Shown: positions 40,580-49,467 of the stretch, piece after piece
How positions within the stretch are numbered: position 1 is the first letter of the stretch
Layout of the letters: each line of letters begins with the position of its first letter
IMG/VR virus record: IMGVR_UViG_3300044712_001937
Location: 267,681 to 331,680 of that record
From: a virus
Direction: 5' to 3' (one strand)
DNA: 64,000 nt
The notes under the pieces: model-generated
What the model was told of the DNA's origin: nothing
Database searches by the model: none
Seen by the model: only the letters and a program-made list of their open reading frames with translations
Made by a program: the position numbers and the translations under genes

Positions 40580-43309
40580 TTATTCGATAATAAGTGATGA
40601 TATTCCGTTCTCATCCAATTCAACGTTTATAAGGTAATCAGGATTTACTTCGTGAACTTGTTCAACAATTAAAACCTTTTTCATTCCATTTTTTATTAGT
40701 TGTAAAATTTCAATAAATTCATCAACACTACCCGCTAAATCTAATTTCCCCATTACTTCATCTAATAGAAAAATAGTAGGTTTTGCTTTGACATTAATTT
40801 GGTTTAATGCAAATTTTAATACTACACTTGAAAATGTTCTTTCTTTTCCACTGGCACTAATACAATCGATTATTGATTTAGGTCTACTATAATACATTAG
40901 TTTAGGTCTAAACGTATCTGGGTCAAGCCAAACTTTAAATTGTGCAACTGATAATATATTTTCCAATGTTGCGTTTATTTTAGGTAATATATAATTCCCT
41001 AACATCTGTCTTGGAATGCCATCTCTATGAACACATTTTTTATATAAATTCATTACAGTATCCTGATACTCTTGTTCTTTAAAATCAATAATTAATCGTT
41101 CATTATATTTGATTGTTTGTTGTTTATTACCAACATTTGTTTTATTAATAAAAACATTTTCCTTTTCTTCAGATTCTTCTGATTCAAGAACTAATATTTT
41201 ATCTTTAGCTGCCTTTATCCCTTTTTCAATATTTTTATTTTCTTCAATTTGTTTTAAACTATTATCATAATTGTCGATTTTTTTCTGAAGAATATCAATT
41301 TTAAGCTCTTCATTTTGAATTTTTGTTGGAATCTGGTCTAATTCATTTTGTAGTTCCTTACGTTTTTCAACATCATTTTTATCATTAGTTAACTCACCTA
41401 TTTCAATTAATACAGTTTCCATTTCAAGAGCTGCTGTTTGAATGTTTTCATTAACTATTGCAATATCTTTTTGTTTAAGAACTATTGATGCTTTATGTGT
41501 TAAATCAATTTCGATTTCTTTATCTTTTATTATTTTAGCAATTTTAAACATTTCAGTTTCTTTTAACTTTATAACATCATCAATATTATGTTGATGTTCT
41601 TCAGTTAAGGGTTGTCCACAAGTAGGACAAATTTTACTTTCTTTTAATTCACCTATTTCTTTTTTAAACTTAGTACCATCTTGCTTTAATCTGAATATTT
41701 CGCCATTAATTATTTCAATTTTATGTTCAATATCACGAATTTCCTGTTCAATAGCTTTAATTTTAAGTTTTTCTTGATATTCATTATTTCTATGAATATC
41801 TTTCTTTTGAATTAATTCATTTAATCTTTTATCATCATAAAAAGATTTTAATGGTTCAATACTTTCATTTAAAATCGATTTTCGTGCATTTAATTCAATA
41901 ATTTTATTTCTATGAACACTTATATCATAATTTACATTATCAACCTTTAAATCGTAAATTTCAGGGTCAATTTTAAATAATTTCTTAGTTAAAGTTTCAA
42001 CATAAGTTCTTCCAGTTAAAATTCTATTTTGAATATCTGGCAATTTAACATTTTCAATTTGATTGATATTTTCTTCTAATATCTTTATATCTTGTTGTAA
42101 ATTTTCAATTTCATTTGTTTTAGCTTCAACATTACAAGCAACTCTTATTTTTTCATTATTTCGTCTATTAATAATTTTCCAACCATCCATTTTTTTATCA
42201 AAAATATCTAAACCTGAATCAAATAATATTGAATCAATAAATGTTGACATATCATTCGATAATATTTTATTTAATGAATCTGAAGTAGTCATTACAATAC
42301 GCATGAAATTATCATATGTACCAATAATTGAAGTTAACTTCTTTTGAGTTTTAATTCTTTTATCCTCATCCAATTTTTCTAATGATGTATTATCATTCAT
42401 TTCTTCATCCGGATTAGAAAGAATATAATAATTTAATGTTGTAGATGCACCATCAACATCACCATTTTTATCCTTAGAAATTTCAGTTTTCTTTTTAATA
42501 CCATAATATTCACCATTTGATTCAATAACAAGATATGTATCACAAGAAAGTGCACCATTTCTATTATTTACGAATCTTGAGTCACCATATTTTTGCCTAA
42601 AATCAGTTTCAGGAGCTTTATTATAAAGCAAATATGATAAAAGTTTCATTATAGTAGTTTTTCCTGCGGTGTTAATTCCTGTGATTTGAAATAACCCATC
42701 CATATCACGCCAATCAATATCTAATTGTTCATATGACATAAAATTATTACCACCAAATTTAATTACACTCCATTCACCGCCTATTTCATCACTTAAATCA
42801 ATTTCATTAAGTACTTCTTCATCTAATGCAATAACATCTTCAATTAATTTCTTGTCAGTACCAATTTTTTCTAAAAATTCTCTAAAAATTTCATGTTGGA
42901 TAGATTTATCACTTACATTCTCCAGAGTTATATTTTTATTAACTTCAATTTTTTCACTTTCAATAAATTCATTCTTATGTAAGATAATAACATTTTTATA
43001 TTTACTTTTTAAATATTGACTTAATTTTCTTTCATTTTCATTATTTCTTGTTTGTGGAAGTGTACACCAAATAAATCTAACATGCATTTCTTTAGTAGCA
43101 TCATCAATATCAAAATCTAAATCATCAAAATCAATATACGGTGTTATTTTAACATTATGATATGAATGATAATTTTCAACAGATATTTCTTCACATGACA
43201 TTGAATCTAAATTCCATAATAAATATCCATGAAATTGACCATCACCCTCAGTAATATCTTGTGACACTAAACTACTTGAGTAACCACCAAAAATTTTTTT
43301 ATTCTCCAT
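40580..43309 (-). CDS. SbcC/Rad50-like ATPase carrying the C-terminal half of SbcD (piece 2 of a split gene)
   Basis: DNA-repair/recombination SMC-type ATPase (T4 gp46 analogue). Walker A is GINTAGKT (residues 211-218), the zinc hook CPTCGQPL is near residue 560 between long coiled coils, and Walker B (FLLDEVMGKLD) is near residue 855. The first ~175 residues are not SbcC: FGGYSSSLVSQD and FHGYLLWNLD match the capping-domain region that normally follows the GHxH motif of SbcD. So this ORF starts inside an ancestral SbcD, fused in frame to SbcC. It begins 11 nt inside the 3' end of a homing endonuclease gene. Confidence 0.88.
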   Translation of the reverse strand: MENKKIFGGYSSSLVSQDITEGDGQFHGYLLWNLDSMSCEEISVENYHSYHNVKITPYIDFDDLDFDIDDATKEMHVRFIWCTLPQTRNNENERKLSQYLKSKYKNVIILHKNEFIESEKIEVNKNITLENVSDKSIQHEIFREFLEKIGTDKKLIEDVIALDEEVLNEIDLSDEIGGEWSVIKFGGNNFMSYEQLDIDWRDMDGLFQITGINTAGKTTIMKLLSYLLYNKAPETDFRQKYGDSRFVNNRNGALSCDTYLVIESNGEYYGIKKKTEISKDKNGDVDGASTTLNYYILSNPDEEMNDNTSLEKLDEDKRIKTQKKLTSIIGTYDNFMRIVMTTSDSLNKILSNDMSTFIDSILFDSGLDIFDKKMDGWKIINRRNNEKIRVACNVEAKTNEIENLQQDIKILEENINQIENVKLPDIQNRILTGRTYVETLTKKLFKIDPEIYDLKVDNVNYDISVHRNKIIELNARKSILNESIEPLKSFYDDKRLNELIQKKDIHRNNEYQEKLKIKAIEQEIRDIEHKIEIINGEIFRLKQDGTKFKKEIGELKESKICPTCGQPLTEEHQHNIDDVIKLKETEMFKIAKIIKDKEIEIDLTHKASIVLKQKDIAIVNENIQTAALEMETVLIEIGELTNDKNDVEKRKELQNELDQIPTKIQNEELKIDILQKKIDNYDNSLKQIEENKNIEKGIKAAKDKILVLESEESEEKENVFINKTNVGNKQQTIKYNERLIIDFKEQEYQDTVMNLYKKCVHRDGIPRQMLGNYILPKINATLENILSVAQFKVWLDPDTFRPKLMYYSRPKSIIDCISASGKERTFSSVVLKFALNQINVKAKPTIFLLDEVMGKLDLAGSVDEFIEILQLIKNGMKKVLIVEQVHEVNPDYLINVELDENGISSLIIE

Positions 43310-44216
43310 CTTTTAAATTTATATCTTTAATTAATTTATCTTTAAAATCATTTAAATAAATTTCATTTTCCCAATATCTAAACAATTTAAAATTATTTTC
43401 ATTAGCTAATTCATTTTTATATAAATCATTTAAAATGGCAATTTTTTGCATTTTATTTGGGTTAGGAAATATCTTTGGATTTCCATGCCAATAATCACCA
43501 TCAATCTCAATTAAAATATTTTTTTGAGTAATAAAAAAATCATATGTTTTATATTTATGATTTTTTTTATCATAAAATATTTTAAATTGTTTCATAAAAT
43601 TAATATTGTTTTCAATTAAAATATTTTCAACAAATTTTTCAGGTTTTGTGTTTTTATTGAAACACATATCCTGTCCCATTTCCCATGAATATTTTCCATA
43701 TTTTTTTAAACACGTTTTTTTCCTTTTTTCTTTAGAATCATCATCAGTTCCGAACCAATATCCAAGTTCTTTATATTTTTTAATCGTACCATTTTTTATT
43801 TTATTTCTATATTCCTCAGATTCCCACAATTTTTTTGCTACTATAGAATGTTTTAATTTAGTTTCATTACTATGTTTCAATATTCTATTATCAGGATTAT
43901 ATATTCCCAATTTATTCCCTATTTCATATATATTCCTACATTGTTTTGAACAAAATTGTTTATTTTTTCTCAATTTTAATCTTTTAAAATTAATACCACA
44001 ATTTAAACAATTAATATTTTCCCATTTTTCATTTTTTATCCCAGAATTACCAATATGTTGACAATTTTCAGAACAATAAACTTTATTTGGTGTAGATTTT
44101 CCACATGTTAAACATTTTCTTTGTTTATTTTTAAAATCAACTGATTGACATTGTTTTGAACAAAATGTTTTATTTTTTGTTTCTTTACCACAAATTATAC
44201 AATTATGTGCTTCCAT
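43299..44216 (-). CDS. Homing endonuclease with zinc ribbons and a PD-(D/E)XK/Vsr-like nuclease
   Basis: Three N-terminal zinc knuckles, each C-x-x-C then FCS/YCS-x-x-C (residues about 5-25, 35-53 and 69-94), precede a basic linker. The C-terminal nuclease has an EIDGDYWHGNP motif, YDFF upstream and NFKLFRYWENEI downstream, like EDxHD/Vsr-type homing endonucleases. It interrupts the SbcD-SbcC locus, with its start 52 nt after SbcD piece 1 and its end overlapping piece 2. A GTATTTAT motif is 23 nt upstream. Confidence 0.8.
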   Translation of the reverse strand: MEAHNCIICGKETKNKTFCSKQCQSVDFKNKQRKCLTCGKSTPNKVYCSENCQHIGNSGIKNEKWENINCLNCGINFKRLKLRKNKQFCSKQCRNIYEIGNKLGIYNPDNRILKHSNETKLKHSIVAKKLWESEEYRNKIKNGTIKKYKELGYWFGTDDDSKEKRKKTCLKKYGKYSWEMGQDMCFNKNTKPEKFVENILIENNINFMKQFKIFYDKKNHKYKTYDFFITQKNILIEIDGDYWHGNPKIFPNPNKMQKIAILNDLYKNELANENNFKLFRYWENEIYLNDFKDKLIKDINLKDGE

Positions 44217-44239
44217 AAAATTTTACTATATTAGTAAAT

Positions 44240-44247
44240 ATAAATAC
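44240..44247 (-). promoter_or_regulatory. GTATTTAT motif before the inserted endonuclease
   Basis: Sense GTATTTATA at 23 nt before ATG 44216, within the 51-nt gap between SbcD piece 1 and the endonuclease. It could also supply transcription for SbcD-SbcC piece 2. Confidence 0.5.
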
Positions 44248-44267
44248 TCATTAATATAATAAAATTT

Positions 44268-44882
44268 TCAAGACCTATAGAATAATTGTTTTTTATGAAT
44301 GTGTCCAAAAAAAGACAAATCTCCTTTAAAATCAGATAATTTATAATATGATTTACTTTTCATTTCAAAACCTGTAGTACTTACACAACCATCAATTGAG
44401 TCATGAAATAAATCAATATATGTTTTAGAATTATCTTTATTTTTTAATATTTCTTTACCTTCTTTACTCAACCAAGGATTATTCTTTTTATCACCGTGAT
44501 GCCAAACACACCAAACTATATTATCATCATTATAAAATCCAGTTTTATCATAATATTTAATATTTGGATTATTAAGTGTTTTAACAATAGCTTTAATGCT
44601 ATCAATACGTTTTATATTTTTAACTCGGCAATCGTGATTTCCACGTATTATTATAACAGGAGCTATAGATGCTAAATTAGATAATAATTCACTTACTAAA
44701 ATTAATTGTTCACCTTGTAAATCAAGGTAATCGTGCACTAAATCACCAACAATTGCAATTCTATCTGGTTTATTTTTATCTAATGATTCAATTAAATTCT
44801 TAAATACATACTCATATTCATTATTTCTTGTAGGAGTTTTACGCACGTGAATGTCTGCGAGATGTGCTATTTTATTTATCAT
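44268..44882 (-). CDS. SbcD/Mre11-like nuclease, N-terminal phosphoesterase piece (piece 1 of a split gene)
   Basis: Partner nuclease of SbcC (T4 gp47 analogue). All phosphoesterase motifs are present: LADIHV, VGDLVHD, RGNHD, FHDS and FGHIHKKQ. The protein then stops after only six more residues (204 aa from ATG 44882, against about 340 for gp47). The missing capping domain is encoded at the start of the next SbcC ORF, across the endonuclease insertion. I start at 44882, as the longer frame overlaps a good promoter (44900-44930). Whether the two pieces assemble is open. Confidence 0.88.
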   Translation of the reverse strand: MINKIAHLADIHVRKTPTRNNEYEYVFKNLIESLDKNKPDRIAIVGDLVHDYLDLQGEQLILVSELLSNLASIAPVIIIRGNHDCRVKNIKRIDSIKAIVKTLNNPNIKYYDKTGFYNDDNIVWCVWHHGDKKNNPWLSKEGKEILKNKDNSKTYIDLFHDSIDGCVSTTGFEMKSKSYYKLSDFKGDLSFFGHIHKKQLFYRS

Positions 44883-44899
44883 CGTTATATAAATTTTCA

Positions 44900-44930
44900 C
44901 AAATATATCTAAATATTGTATATAATGCAA
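44900..44930 (-). promoter_or_regulatory. Bacteroidota-type promoter TTG-N20-TATATTTG of the SbcD gene
   Basis: Minus-strand TTG (44928-44930), 20-nt spacer, TATATTTG (44900-44907), 17 nt before the ATG at 44882. Confidence 0.6.
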
Positions 44931-45055
44931 GGATTTTTATAATTAGCCATTTTATCTAATATATTATTAATCTAATGCCAATATGTCAGTTATAACAATT
45001 TGGTATGATATTAGATAAATATTATTTAAAATAATTTTATAAAAAATATAAACAT

Positions 45056-45460
45056 ATGGAAACAACTAAAAATTCATTATTTAATGCTTTATTAGACGAT
45101 TTATTATCGATACATTACATTATTGATAATACTACAACAAATGATAATGTAAAAGCACCAGTTCATGATGTTATTGAAAATAAAGATGAATATATCATTG
45201 AAATGTTATTAGCGGGAGTTAAAAAAGATGATGTATCAATTGATACTGAAAAAAATAAATTAATCATTAAAGCTGAACGTAAAGAAAAAAGTGATGTTAA
45301 ATATAATAGAAACCAATCATATAAAGGAAAGTATGAAAGAATATTCACTTTACCAGATAATGTAGATATTGAAAATATTAATGCTAATATGGAAGATGGA
45401 ATACTAATCGTTAAAATTCCAAAAATTGAAATTAATAAGAAAAAAATTGAGATTAAGTAA
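45056..45460 (+). CDS. Small heat-shock protein (Hsp20 / alpha-crystallin)
   Basis: ATP-independent chaperone that holds unfolding proteins. Alpha-crystallin domain with APVHDVIENKDEYIIEMLLAGV, a KLIIKAERK strand and the ending G-I-L-I-V-K-I-P. N-terminal Phe/Leu-rich segment is short. Hsp20 genes occur in T4-like cyanophages and other large phages. It is the only plus-strand gene between 28.6 kb and the right end, and is followed by a terminator. Confidence 0.9.
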   Translation: METTKNSLFNALLDDLLSIHYIIDNTTTNDNVKAPVHDVIENKDEYIIEMLLAGVKKDDVSIDTEKNKLIIKAERKEKSDVKYNRNQSYKGKYERIFTLPDNVDIENINANMEDGILIVKIPKIEINKKKIEIK

Positions 45461-45482
45461 TGTTAATAGTCTCAAAATGATG

Positions 45483-45510
45483 GGGTGACAATATTAGTCA
45501 CCCATTTTTT
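45483..45510 (+). terminator. Terminator after hsp20
   Basis: Hairpin GGGTGAC-N7-GTCACCC (45483-45489 with 45497-45503) then A and six T on the plus strand. It faces the convergent sigma-factor gene. Confidence 0.85.
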
Positions 45511-46123
45511 ATTCGTTAAATTGAAATTCCGGAAAATCTTTTTTTAATTTAGTTTTAATATAATTAACTCGATTACTCACTGTACTACTTGATATATTAA
45601 ATTCTCTACCAATTTCATTATAATCATAGCCATAATTATATTTCATATTAAGAAAAGTAAAATCTTGTGGATTTAATTGAGTAGATATAAAATTAACGGA
45701 ATTACAATTATCAAAAGCTGTTGAGCTTGAAGTTGTGAAACAATTATTACTCTGCATTAATGTACCAACTGAATTATTTATAATGAAATTTTCAGAATCT
45801 ATGGAGCTGGTATAACTTATGGATGTTGTATTTGAAGTTAAAGAAATTGTATTACATCGCCATTTATCTATCATATAATGATTAGCAATACTATAAACCC
45901 AAGGTTTGAATTTTTTTGTGATATCAAACGAATTTAAGTTCAAAAATATCTTAATCATTATTTCTGACACATCATCATCAACATCACAATTATTTGGATA
46001 TTTACCTTTTATAAAATGTCTGACTATTCTACTATATTTTTCATATAAAAGTTTTTGTGCTGCCTGATTTCCAGACAGTACGTTTTGAATCGTTACTAAA
46101 TCTTCCTCTATAATTGTTGTCAT
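45509..46123 (-). CDS. ECF-type sigma factor (candidate late sigma)
   Basis: RNA polymerase sigma factor with region 2 (FKPWVYSIANHYMIDKWR, residues about 66-84) and region 4 as a helix-turn-helix (DYNEIGREFNISSSTVSNRV) near the C-terminus. A Ser/Thr/Asn-rich linker separates them. At 204 residues it is a compact two-domain sigma, like T4 gp55 in role if not in sequence. It is the only transcription factor of this type in the window and the likely reader of GTATTTAT. It starts inside the primase gene, an 83-nt overlap. Confidence 0.85.
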   Translation of the reverse strand: MTTIIEEDLVTIQNVLSGNQAAQKLLYEKYSRIVRHFIKGKYPNNCDVDDDVSEIMIKIFLNLNSFDITKKFKPWVYSIANHYMIDKWRCNTISLTSNTTSISYTSSIDSENFIINNSVGTLMQSNNCFTTSSSTAFDNCNSVNFISTQLNPQDFTFLNMKYNYGYDYNEIGREFNISSSTVSNRVNYIKTKLKKDFPEFQFNE

Positions 46124-47114
46124 AAGGATTTACCAATTTTTTTATAAAATAATCTTCTGTTATTAAATCCCTTGCACTATATAATGATTTAATTACTTCA
46201 TCATCGCCATAATTTCTTCGTAATTCATCTAAATCATCATTTGTAGGTAATTTAACAATCTTAACCCGTTCTTCACATCCTATATAAATATCATGTAATA
46301 TAAAATATAAATCGATACAATTTTTATATGCATCAGGGTCTAATAATACAATAACATTAGGTTTTAATTCTTTCAGTTTTTTAAATAATGCAGTTCCTAT
46401 TGTTTTTCCTAACATTGGAATTGCATTTACAGGTAATGATAACATTTCAAAACCACCTTCAACTAAATAAACTGTTGAATCCCAATTAATAAATCCCTCA
46501 TTAAAAATGATTGAATCTTTATCAGATGGTGGATTATCATATTTTTTCTTTTTTACAGTAGGGTCATAAGTTCTTGCAACAAAATAATTTACTTCACCTT
46601 TTATATCATAAGAAGGAATTATTATTCTCTTTGCATATTTTCCAGTTATACAAAAACCAAGCCGATATTTTAATATAAGCTCTTTAGATATTTTTCTATC
46701 AAGAATTAAATAATTATATGCTTCAATATGTTCTAAATTAGAAATATCCATTTGAGAAAATGGTATCATTTCAATAGGTAATTGAATTGGAATATATTCT
46801 TTTTCAAAATCATCAAAATCATATAATGGTAAAGACCCAACATATGATTTATAAATTTCATAATCTGCAAATGTACCGAATTGTCTAATTAATCTACCTA
46901 AACTTCCTGAAAATTTTGGTTCATCACATTTCCAACATCTAAAATTTCTTTTATATGTGTTTATTTCAAGATTAAATTTACCATCAGGCTCAGATAATCC
47001 TTCCATTTCTTGACAAAGTGGACAATTTACTTGCAATTGTTCACTTTGCATGTAACCATTCACATCGCCAAAAATACTTTGAATTATAGAATGAAATTCT
47101 TGACCTCTTATCAT
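46041..47114 (-). CDS. DnaG-like DNA primase (zinc and TOPRIM domains)
   Basis: Makes RNA primers for replication. Zinc-binding domain with CPLC (C31, C34) and CWKC (C60-C63), then a core and a TOPRIM with LVEGGFEMLSLP (catalytic Glu) and VIVLLDPDA (the DxD metal site). At 357 residues it matches T4 gp61-like primases; no helicase-binding domain is evident. Its 3' end overlaps the sigma gene. A host-type promoter ends only 5 nt before the ATG, so the mRNA may be leaderless. Confidence 0.88.
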   Translation of the reverse strand: MIRGQEFHSIIQSIFGDVNGYMQSEQLQVNCPLCQEMEGLSEPDGKFNLEINTYKRNFRCWKCDEPKFSGSLGRLIRQFGTFADYEIYKSYVGSLPLYDFDDFEKEYIPIQLPIEMIPFSQMDISNLEHIEAYNYLILDRKISKELILKYRLGFCITGKYAKRIIIPSYDIKGEVNYFVARTYDPTVKKKKYDNPPSDKDSIIFNEGFINWDSTVYLVEGGFEMLSLPVNAIPMLGKTIGTALFKKLKELKPNVIVLLDPDAYKNCIDLYFILHDIYIGCEERVKIVKLPTNDDLDELRRNYGDDEVIKSLYSARDLITEDYFIKKLVNPYDNNYRGRFSNDSKRTVWKSGSTKTFI

Positions 47115-47119
47115 GGTTA

Positions 47120-47150
47120 CAAATATAAAAAAACTTTGAATTAATTACAA
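47120..47150 (-). promoter_or_regulatory. Bacteroidota-type promoter TTG-N20-TATATTTG of the primase gene
   Basis: Minus-strand TTG (47148-47150), 20-nt spacer, TATATTTG (47120-47127), then TAACC and the ATG. The predicted start is at or next to the start codon. Confidence 0.6.
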
Positions 47151-47168
47151 TAAAATTAAATTATTGAA

Positions 47169-47780
47169 TTAAAGTTTTTTTTCATATTCTAAAAAAGGAA
47201 AAAACATTATTAATCTATTAATAAAAGCAAGTGGATATATTACTAAATCTGATTTTCCAGTTTGAGGATTCATCATTGCAACATAATTAGCTTGAAGTTC
47301 AGAAAATAACCTAATAACGGTTTCTTTAATTGCATCATTAGATTGAATATTAATTACATCATTAGAAAAATGATTATTATCAATTTGATAATTACCACCT
47401 TTAATATTTTGAATTTCACTAAAAATTTTTCTATAATCTTCAACAGCTTGGTCTCTTTCTTGTTGTAATGTTTCATTTAATGATGTTAATAATGCAACTT
47501 GTTCACTAAGCCATTCACTACCTTTACTTTCATTAGAATTATCAATATCCATCTCAAGTAAATCATCACTTTTACTTTTTACAGTTTCTCCAGTATGATT
47601 AAGTGGTATATCTTGTAGTAACTCTTCTACTCTTTTTTTTGCTTTTAAATTTCTTTCTTCATCAGGAGATAGTGGTTTAACAACTTCTTTATTAGATTTA
47701 ACTTTAATATTTGCAGGAACTGTTTTAGTCTTATTTTTACCTTTAGCTATATTTAGCAATTTTTTACTTTTACCTTCCAT
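47169..47780 (-). CDS. Conserved phage coiled-coil protein, 203 aa
   Basis: Basic N-terminus, acidic linker and a helical zone (SEWLSEQVALLTSLNETLQQ, about residues 86-125), then a compact C-terminal helical region. The pattern is familiar in large Bacteroidota phages but has no known role. Preceded by a GTATTTAT motif (37 nt upstream). Confidence 0.6.
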   Translation of the reverse strand: MEGKSKKLLNIAKGKNKTKTVPANIKVKSNKEVVKPLSPDEERNLKAKKRVEELLQDIPLNHTGETVKSKSDDLLEMDIDNSNESKGSEWLSEQVALLTSLNETLQQERDQAVEDYRKIFSEIQNIKGGNYQIDNNHFSNDVINIQSNDAIKETVIRLFSELQANYVAMMNPQTGKSDLVIYPLAFINRLIMFFPFLEYEKKL

Positions 47781-47817
47781 AATATATAATTATTTATAAA
47801 AATTTATAATTTTTTAC

Positions 47818-47825
47818 ATAAATAC
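47818..47825 (-). promoter_or_regulatory. GTATTTAT motif before the 203-aa coiled-coil gene
   Basis: Sense GTATTTATG, 37 nt before ATG 47780. It follows the terminator of the phosphoesterase gene. Confidence 0.45.
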
Positions 47826-47833
47826 TATGGAAA

Positions 47834-47863
47834 ATAAAAAAAGCTAACATTTCTGTTAGCTTT
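47834..47863 (-). terminator. Terminator after the phosphoesterase gene
   Basis: Hairpin AAAGCTAACA-GAAA-TGTTAGCTTT (47840-47849 with 47854-47863) and a T-rich tail on the minus strand. Confidence 0.8.
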
Positions 47864-47882
47864 CTATAAAAATATATTAATA

Positions 47883-49394
47883 TTATCCTTCAATATTTAA
47901 ATTTGAAGTTAATTCGGCAATTAATCCCAATTCATTGTTCCAAATAAACGCATCTGCTGCTTTAATAGCACCTATAAAACCTTTTCGATAATGCCATTCT
48001 TCAGTTCCAGTTAGACTTGATAAATAACGTATAGTTACACCTAAATCTTCTTTTAATGTTCTATCTTTATTATCTGTAACATTATATTTAACTGTTTTTT
48101 TACGATGAATATGACCTAAATGCCATTCATGAAATACAGTTTCACTCCAATATTTTTTAGAATGACAATCTGTTGCCATAATTAACGGTAATGCACTTTC
48201 TTTTTCTTCTGAACCATGAGTGAAACCAAGTAATACTTTACCAAATTTATAAAATTTACGTTCTGGAGCTGAATTATCAACATTTACCATATTATCATTC
48301 CTAAACCATGCTTCTAAAACTGAACCAATATAATAATTTCGTTCTAAATCGTGATTACCGGGAATTATTATAACATCTATTGGAACACCTTTTAATTTCA
48401 TTAAATTAATAGCGTCTACAAGTAATTCAATTGCTACTTTAAAAGTTTTTTTCCAACGTAAATCTTCATCTTGAAATGTACCTTTTGTTGTAGTATTTAA
48501 AATTGTATCAGAATTAAGAAAATCTGAACCAACAGGAAATAAAATTCGGGAATATTGAAATCCAGATGCTCTTTTAAGTAATGTTTCAATTGAATACATA
48601 AATCGTTCACGAGCAATTTTAGTATCGTAATTTTCACCAGTTTCACCACCCCAAGCTAATTTACCTAAATGTAAATCAAATATACTTATTTCAAGCAAAT
48701 TATTTTCATTTCCAACTGTAGTATTACAATAAAACCCTTCAATTAATGGTGGTTGATAATTTTTAATTAAATCTAAAAATATATCTGCCTGTGATTTTGT
48801 TTCTTCATAAACAACATTTTTTTCGAGTCTTGCTTTAACTTGAAAATTTTGAAGAGTTTGTGGAGTTTCATTTTTCCAACTTGTAACATCCCATTTATTT
48901 ACTGTATAATCTTTAACTTTCCAAAGATTTAAATCAACCTCACATATTTTTAATAATTGGTCTAATGTTTTTACATGATTAACTGGATAGTTTGAACCAG
49001 TATTCCAAGTAATTTCACCAGTATTACCTTTAACATCAAATTTAATTTTTTCATCATCAGGAACTTTAACTTTAATTTCTTTTCCTGAATTTTCAAGCAA
49101 TCCCTTATCTTTCCACTCTTTTACTTTAGCACCCCTAATATCTTTCAAATTATTTAGATTAATATTATCAATTGGGGTTAACTTATCGATATATTTAGAA
49201 TATGCTTCATTAAATAAATTAAAATCTTCATCTTCTAAAGTACCATTTTCATAATTTTCATAAACTAAAGCTTTAATGTTTTTTACATAAGTATCAGAAT
49301 AACCACATTTAACACATGCATCTTTAACAGATATATTATTTTTTATTGCATAGTTTATTATTTCAACAGCATTCCTAATTCGAGAAATATTCAT
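47883..49394 (-). CDS. Calcineurin-like metallophosphoesterase, 503 aa
   Basis: Large phosphoesterase. The N-terminal ~60 residues look like a helix-turn-helix (VKDACVKCGYSDTYVKNI). The catalytic half has DLHLGK, GSDFLNSD, PGNHD, FTHGSEEK and GHIHRKK, i.e. the complete set of metal ligands. It resembles large phosphoesterases seen in Bacteroidota phages and prophages, sometimes misnamed oxidoreductase. Substrate unknown; nuclease or phosphodiesterase are both possible. It is distinct from the SbcD locus. Confidence 0.8.
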   Translation of the reverse strand: MNISRIRNAVEIINYAIKNNISVKDACVKCGYSDTYVKNIKALVYENYENGTLEDEDFNLFNEAYSKYIDKLTPIDNINLNNLKDIRGAKVKEWKDKGLLENSGKEIKVKVPDDEKIKFDVKGNTGEITWNTGSNYPVNHVKTLDQLLKICEVDLNLWKVKDYTVNKWDVTSWKNETPQTLQNFQVKARLEKNVVYEETKSQADIFLDLIKNYQPPLIEGFYCNTTVGNENNLLEISIFDLHLGKLAWGGETGENYDTKIARERFMYSIETLLKRASGFQYSRILFPVGSDFLNSDTILNTTTKGTFQDEDLRWKKTFKVAIELLVDAINLMKLKGVPIDVIIIPGNHDLERNYYIGSVLEAWFRNDNMVNVDNSAPERKFYKFGKVLLGFTHGSEEKESALPLIMATDCHSKKYWSETVFHEWHLGHIHRKKTVKYNVTDNKDRTLKEDLGVTIRYLSSLTGTEEWHYRKGFIGAIKAADAFIWNNELGLIAELTSNLNIEG

Positions 49395-49467
49395 ATTAGA
49401 TAAATTAAATATTATTATTTAAAATTTCATCAAACTTAAATCAAAATAGATTAAAAGACAAGAGTTT

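Noticed and set aside
43299-44267. Group I intron between the SbcD and SbcC pieces
   Set aside because: Only 51 nt separate the SbcD stop from the endonuclease start and the endonuclease ORF overlaps the second piece, leaving no room for a group I catalytic core. A split gene with separately translated halves fits better.
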